8,659 bases of DNA from an uncultured Eubacterium sp. (lineage in GTDB: Bacteria; Bacillota; Clostridia; Lachnospirales; Lachnospiraceae): contig CAKREL010000090.1 of NCBI GenBank assembly GCA_934317205.1, forward strand, positions 1 through 8,659. Direction: 5' to 3'. Each line of letters opens with the position of its first letter. Positions within the stretch are counted from its first letter, which is position 1. The notes under the pieces are model-generated. The model was not told the origin of the DNA and did not search any database. It saw only the letters and a program-made list of their open reading frames with translations. Positions 7,253 through 8,659 of the stretch are shown one piece after another. Both the position numbers and the translations under genes were made by a program.

Positions 7253-7265
7253 TATACATTGTATA
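7253..7265. promoter_or_regulatory. 13-bp palindrome in the kinase leader
   Basis: TATACA-T-TGTATA is a perfect palindrome about 30 bases upstream of the kinase start, next to promoter-like TATAAG/TATACA sequence. It is a candidate operator; no regulator can be named. Confidence 0.4.
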
Positions 7266-7303
7266 TCAAAATCCCCAAATCTTGATTACACGGATTGCTC
7301 CTT

Positions 7304-7315
7304 TGTGCAAGCACA
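7304..7315. promoter_or_regulatory. TGTGCAAGCACA dyad upstream of the kinase gene
   Basis: A perfect 12-base palindrome with 5-bp arms and a 2-base centre, between the terminator (7355-7387) and the kinase leader. It may be a second operator; it is short and could be chance. Confidence 0.3.
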
Positions 7316-7354
7316 GGCGGGCACAGACCTTTTTACACTGTAAACATACATAAC

Positions 7355-7387
7355 AAAAAAACTGACCTTTTTCAAGAGCCAGTTTTT
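7355..7387 (-). terminator. Terminator of the COG2426-type gene
   Basis: AAAAACTG (7357-7364) pairs with CAGTTTTT (7380-7387) around a 15-base interior that adds little pairing. On the minus strand the stem ends in seven T. The A/T-rich stem could act on either strand. It lies about 130 bases after the stop at 7516. I see nothing gene-like in 7388-7515. Confidence 0.7.
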
Positions 7388-7515
7388 ACTGTTATATCCA
7401 TGCCAGTTTCTATTATCAAACAATTTCATCCTTTATTTAGTACAACAGTTTCATTTCCATATATTTATCACTTATTTTCTGCGCTTTCCAGACATACAAC
7501 TGGCGTTCTGTATAT

Positions 7516-7980
7516 CTATAATCGTGAAATCAAACTGATCACACCTGAACTTGCAAGCATCACAATCATCCCTGCTACAGCATTTCCACACATTACACAA
7601 ATGATTGTAATTAGCGGTTTCATATTCAACACGCCGGCAATGATGCTTCCGGTCCATGTCCCGGTTCCCGGAATCGGCACTGCCACATATGCGAAAATCG
7701 CCAGCGGGCCATACTTGTGAATCTTGTCTCTATTCTTTGTGACTATTTTATCGATCCATCCGATAAAACGTTTGAAAAATCCGTGCTTTTTACATTCCAC
7801 ATAAAACCAGTGGGTGAAAAAAGCCAGAAAACAAACCACAAAAAAGCTTCCGCATAATGCCATCAGATACGCCTGCCACGGTGCCAGCTGTAATGCTATA
7901 CCAAAAGGTATCGCTCCTTTTACCTCAACGGCCGGAATCATTGCTACTAAAAATGTATAAATGAAATTTGGAAAAATCAC
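7516..7980 (-). CDS. COG2426-type small multi-drug export family membrane protein
   Basis: A 154-residue membrane protein with about four hydrophobic segments. Its landmarks are AVEVKGAIPFGIAL (17-30) near the N-terminus and VPIPGTGTWTGSIIAG (101-116), both typical of the family named 'putative small multi-drug export protein' (Pfam Sm_multidrug_ex, COG2426). The transport role of that family is weakly supported, so the name should not be read as proven function. Start choice: an in-frame ATG exists at 8019, but the GTG at 7980 has a perfect GGAGG exactly 7 bases upstream. The extra 13 residues (FYVRQSLSGGRT) look unlike the family's hydrophobic start. The upstream region contains a palindrome at 7994-8006 and a mobile-element-like block, and a terminator follows. 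It appears to be a single-gene unit. Confidence 0.85.
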   Translation of the reverse strand: MIFPNFIYTFLVAMIPAVEVKGAIPFGIALQLAPWQAYLMALCGSFFVVCFLAFFTHWFYVECKKHGFFKRFIGWIDKIVTKNRDKIHKYGPLAIFAYVAVPIPGTGTWTGSIIAGVLNMKPLITIICVMCGNAVAGMIVMLASSGVISLISRL

Positions 7981-7987
7981 TGTCCTA

Positions 7988-7992
7988 CCTCC
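7988..7992 (-). promoter_or_regulatory. Ribosome site that sets the GTG start at 7980
   Basis: GGAGG on the minus strand, 7 bases from the GTG. It lies inside the longer ATG-initiated reading frame, which argues that the upstream ATG at 8019 is not the start. Confidence 0.85.
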
Positions 7993-7993
7993 A

Positions 7994-8006
7994 GACAAAC
8001 TTTGTC
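7994..8006. promoter_or_regulatory. 13-bp palindrome beside the ribosome site
   Basis: GACAAA-C-TTTGTC is a perfect dyad ending one base before the GGAGG site. As DNA it could be an operator; as RNA it could form a 5-bp hairpin with a 3-base loop next to the ribosome site. Confidence 0.35.
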
Positions 8007-8087
8007 GTACATAAAACACTCAGCCCTTTTGACACTAGAGTAAAGCAGACATTCGCAATCCGCTTTCGCTACTTGCTCATGAACGCA

Positions 8088-8100
8088 GTCGCTTTGCGAC
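8088..8100. repeat. Hairpin 1 of the cloverleaf element
   Basis: GTCGC-TTT-GCGAC, a perfect 5-bp stem with a 3-base loop, directly after the left arm of the enclosing stem. Confidence 0.75.
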
Positions 8101-8102
8101 CT

Positions 8103-8131
8103 GTCAGTGGGAGCTTTTAACTCCCACTGAC
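8103..8131. repeat. Hairpin 2 of the cloverleaf element
   Basis: GTCAGTGGGAG (8103-8113) and CTCCCACTGAC (8121-8131) form a perfect 11-bp stem around a 7-base AT-rich loop, the most stable single hairpin in the block. Confidence 0.9.
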
Positions 8132-8192
8132 ATAAGCATCCCCCTTACCCACCGCTTAGTGCTCTACGCACTTGAAGCGGGGGAATGCTTAT
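8132..8192. repeat. Hairpin 3 of the cloverleaf element (compound stem)
   Basis: ATAAGCAT (8132-8139) pairs with ATGCTTAT (8185-8192). Inside, a C-run pairs with a G-run, then CCGCTT (8152-8157) with AAGCGG (8175-8180), then AGTGC (8158-8162) with GCACT (8168-8172) around a 5-base loop. One arm carries an unpaired insertion of about eight bases (8144-8151). Confidence 0.85.
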
Positions 8193-8228
8193 TTTGCGTT
8201 CATATAATAATTTGTACCAAGTTTTTTG

Positions 8229-8244
8229 TCCTATGTAAATAGGA
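8229..8244. repeat. Short hairpin between trkH and the cloverleaf element
   Basis: TCCTAT-GTAA-ATAGGA is a perfect 6-bp stem with a 4-base loop. It has no T-run on the minus strand, so it is not a normal terminator for trkH. It may belong to the element's left end. Confidence 0.45.
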
Positions 8245-8306
8245 TTCAGAAATTCTTAAAATTTATTCAGGAATTAGCAAGAATCATTCAGGATATAGAT
8301 ACATTT
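8244..8306. repeat. Three degenerate 21-bp repeats across the trkH stop
   Basis: ATTCAG occurs at 8244, 8265 and 8286, exactly 21 bases apart. Adjacent 21-base units agree at about 14 of 21 positions by eye. The third unit covers the end of trkH, including its stop. Confidence 0.4.
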
Positions 8307-8659
8307 CCTCTGCTATTCTTTTTCCGTTTGATCCGGCGCTTTAAAAGCCCACGCCAGCTCGGTGGATACAAAAGGATCAGTACCGGGAATATCTCCAGAC
8401 GGCCCGCCAGCATGTCAAAAATGTATACATATTTACTGAAGGTTGACGCATCACCAAAATTGCATGCCGGTCCGTATTTTGCAAGTCCCGGTCCAATATT
8501 ATTAAAGGTACCCAGCACGGAAGAAAATCCACTGACCAGGTCTGTTCCGTCTATGCAGACCAGAAATGTGGACAATATAACCAGCAGCATATATGCTGTA
8601 AAATATACGTTAATGCCACGGATAGCCTCTTCGTCTACCGTCTTTCCATCCATCTTGAT
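8288..8659 (-). CDS. trkH: TrkH potassium uptake protein, C-terminal part (partial)
   Basis: The reading frame is open to the window edge, giving 123 visible C-terminal residues; the true start lies outside, so the ATG at 8653 is internal. The fragment contains the last selectivity-loop-like segment FNNIGPGLAKYGP (52-64) and the conserved MLAGRLEIFPVLILLYP (83-99), both diagnostic of TrkH/KtrB-type membrane subunits that import potassium with a TrkA/KtrA regulatory partner. The end (LLKRRIKRKKNSRGNVSIS) is a basic cytosolic tail. No TrkA gene is visible; it may lie beyond the edge. I found no clear intrinsic terminator immediately after the stop, so the cloverleaf hairpins downstream may end the transcript. 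Confidence 0.92.
   Translation of the reverse strand: MKMDGKTVDEEAIRGINVYFTAYMLLVILSTFLVCIDGTDLVSGFSSVLGTFNNIGPGLAKYGPACNFGDASTFSKYVYIFDMLAGRLEIFPVLILLYPPSWRGLLKRRIKRKKNSRGNVSIS

Larger units (their letters stand above)
8029..8238 (-). mobile_element. Cloverleaf inverted-repeat element, IS200/IS605-like (non-autonomous)
   Basis: About 200 bases with no credible coding sequence but dense nested pairing. ATGAACGCA (8079-8087) pairs perfectly with TGCGTTCAT (8195-8203) and encloses three hairpins: 8088-8100, 8103-8131 and 8132-8192. Subterminal strong hairpins without long terminal inverted repeats are typical of IS200/IS605 elements, their non-autonomous derivatives and the RNA ends near tnpB. 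On the minus strand TTAC (8238-8235) precedes the block and TCAA (8032-8029) ends it. These equal the IS608 cleavage tetranucleotides, but both are short and may be coincidence, so the outer borders are uncertain. No tnpA or tnpB is present. It could instead be a structured RNA or a terminator for trkH. Confidence 0.5.

Noticed and set aside
7295..7720. 141-codon plus-strand open frame
   Set aside because: It runs across a terminator and antisense to the COG2426-type gene; its hydrophobic stretch mirrors the membrane segments of the real gene.
8029..8238. tRNA or riboswitch reading of the cloverleaf
   Set aside because: Stem lengths and loops do not fit a tRNA (no anticodon or T-loop pattern, about twice the length). 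I recognise no known riboswitch core, and the block lies 3' of trkH and about 50 bases before the next start.
8229..8244. Intrinsic terminator for trkH
   Set aside because: The 6-bp AT-rich stem is followed on the minus strand by CAAAAAAC, not a T-run.

Overview
The window looks like chromosomal DNA from a gut-type Clostridia bacterium, most probably a Lachnospiraceae relative (Blautia/Dorea/Ruminococcus-like). This rests on moderate GC with AT-rich intergenic regions, strong AGGAGG-type ribosome sites, a doubled feoA, a TatD-associated-type radical SAM protein and a COG2426-type membrane protein. This is an inference from gene content, not a database match. Every gene I can support lies on the minus strand, so transcription runs from high to low coordinates.

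Layout in transcription order. (1) 8659-8288: C-terminal part of a TrkH potassium transporter, cut by the window edge. (2) 8287-7981: a gene-free stretch holding a nested, cloverleaf-like set of inverted repeats that resembles a small non-autonomous IS200/IS605-type element or its RNA-like end. Three 21-bp-spaced short repeats also cross the trkH stop. (3) 7980-7516: a small COG2426-type 'multi-drug export' membrane protein with a GTG start, closed by a terminator at 7387-7355. (4) 7225-6389: a pyridoxamine/pyridoxal kinase of the ribokinase superfamily, behind a leader with two short dyads. (5) 6264-5662: a short radical SAM protein with its own promoter and a strong GC-rich terminator. (6) 5468-724: a self-contained three-gene operon with promoter TTGCAA-17-TATAAT. 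It encodes an ICMT-like membrane methyltransferase, a GH3-family adenylate-forming enzyme, and a large membrane protein with GAF, degenerate GGDEF and intact HD-GYP domains. The first two genes overlap by 4 bp, the second and third are 9 bp apart, and a hairpin terminator follows. (7) 600-1: the start of a ferrous-iron uptake operon, feoA then a second feoA-like gene, with feoB expected beyond the edge. It sits behind a long leader with a striking array of GTTA/TAAC dyads at an exact 40-bp period.

The two most unusual items are the ICMT-GH3-HD-GYP operon and the 40-bp-phased array before feoA. In the operon, an acyl-adenylating enzyme and a small-molecule-type methyltransferase are co-transcribed with a predicted cyclic-di-GMP phosphodiesterase whose GGDEF domain has lost both metal-binding acidic positions. 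The array probably binds a metal-responsive regulator at several sites along the promoter and untranslated leader.
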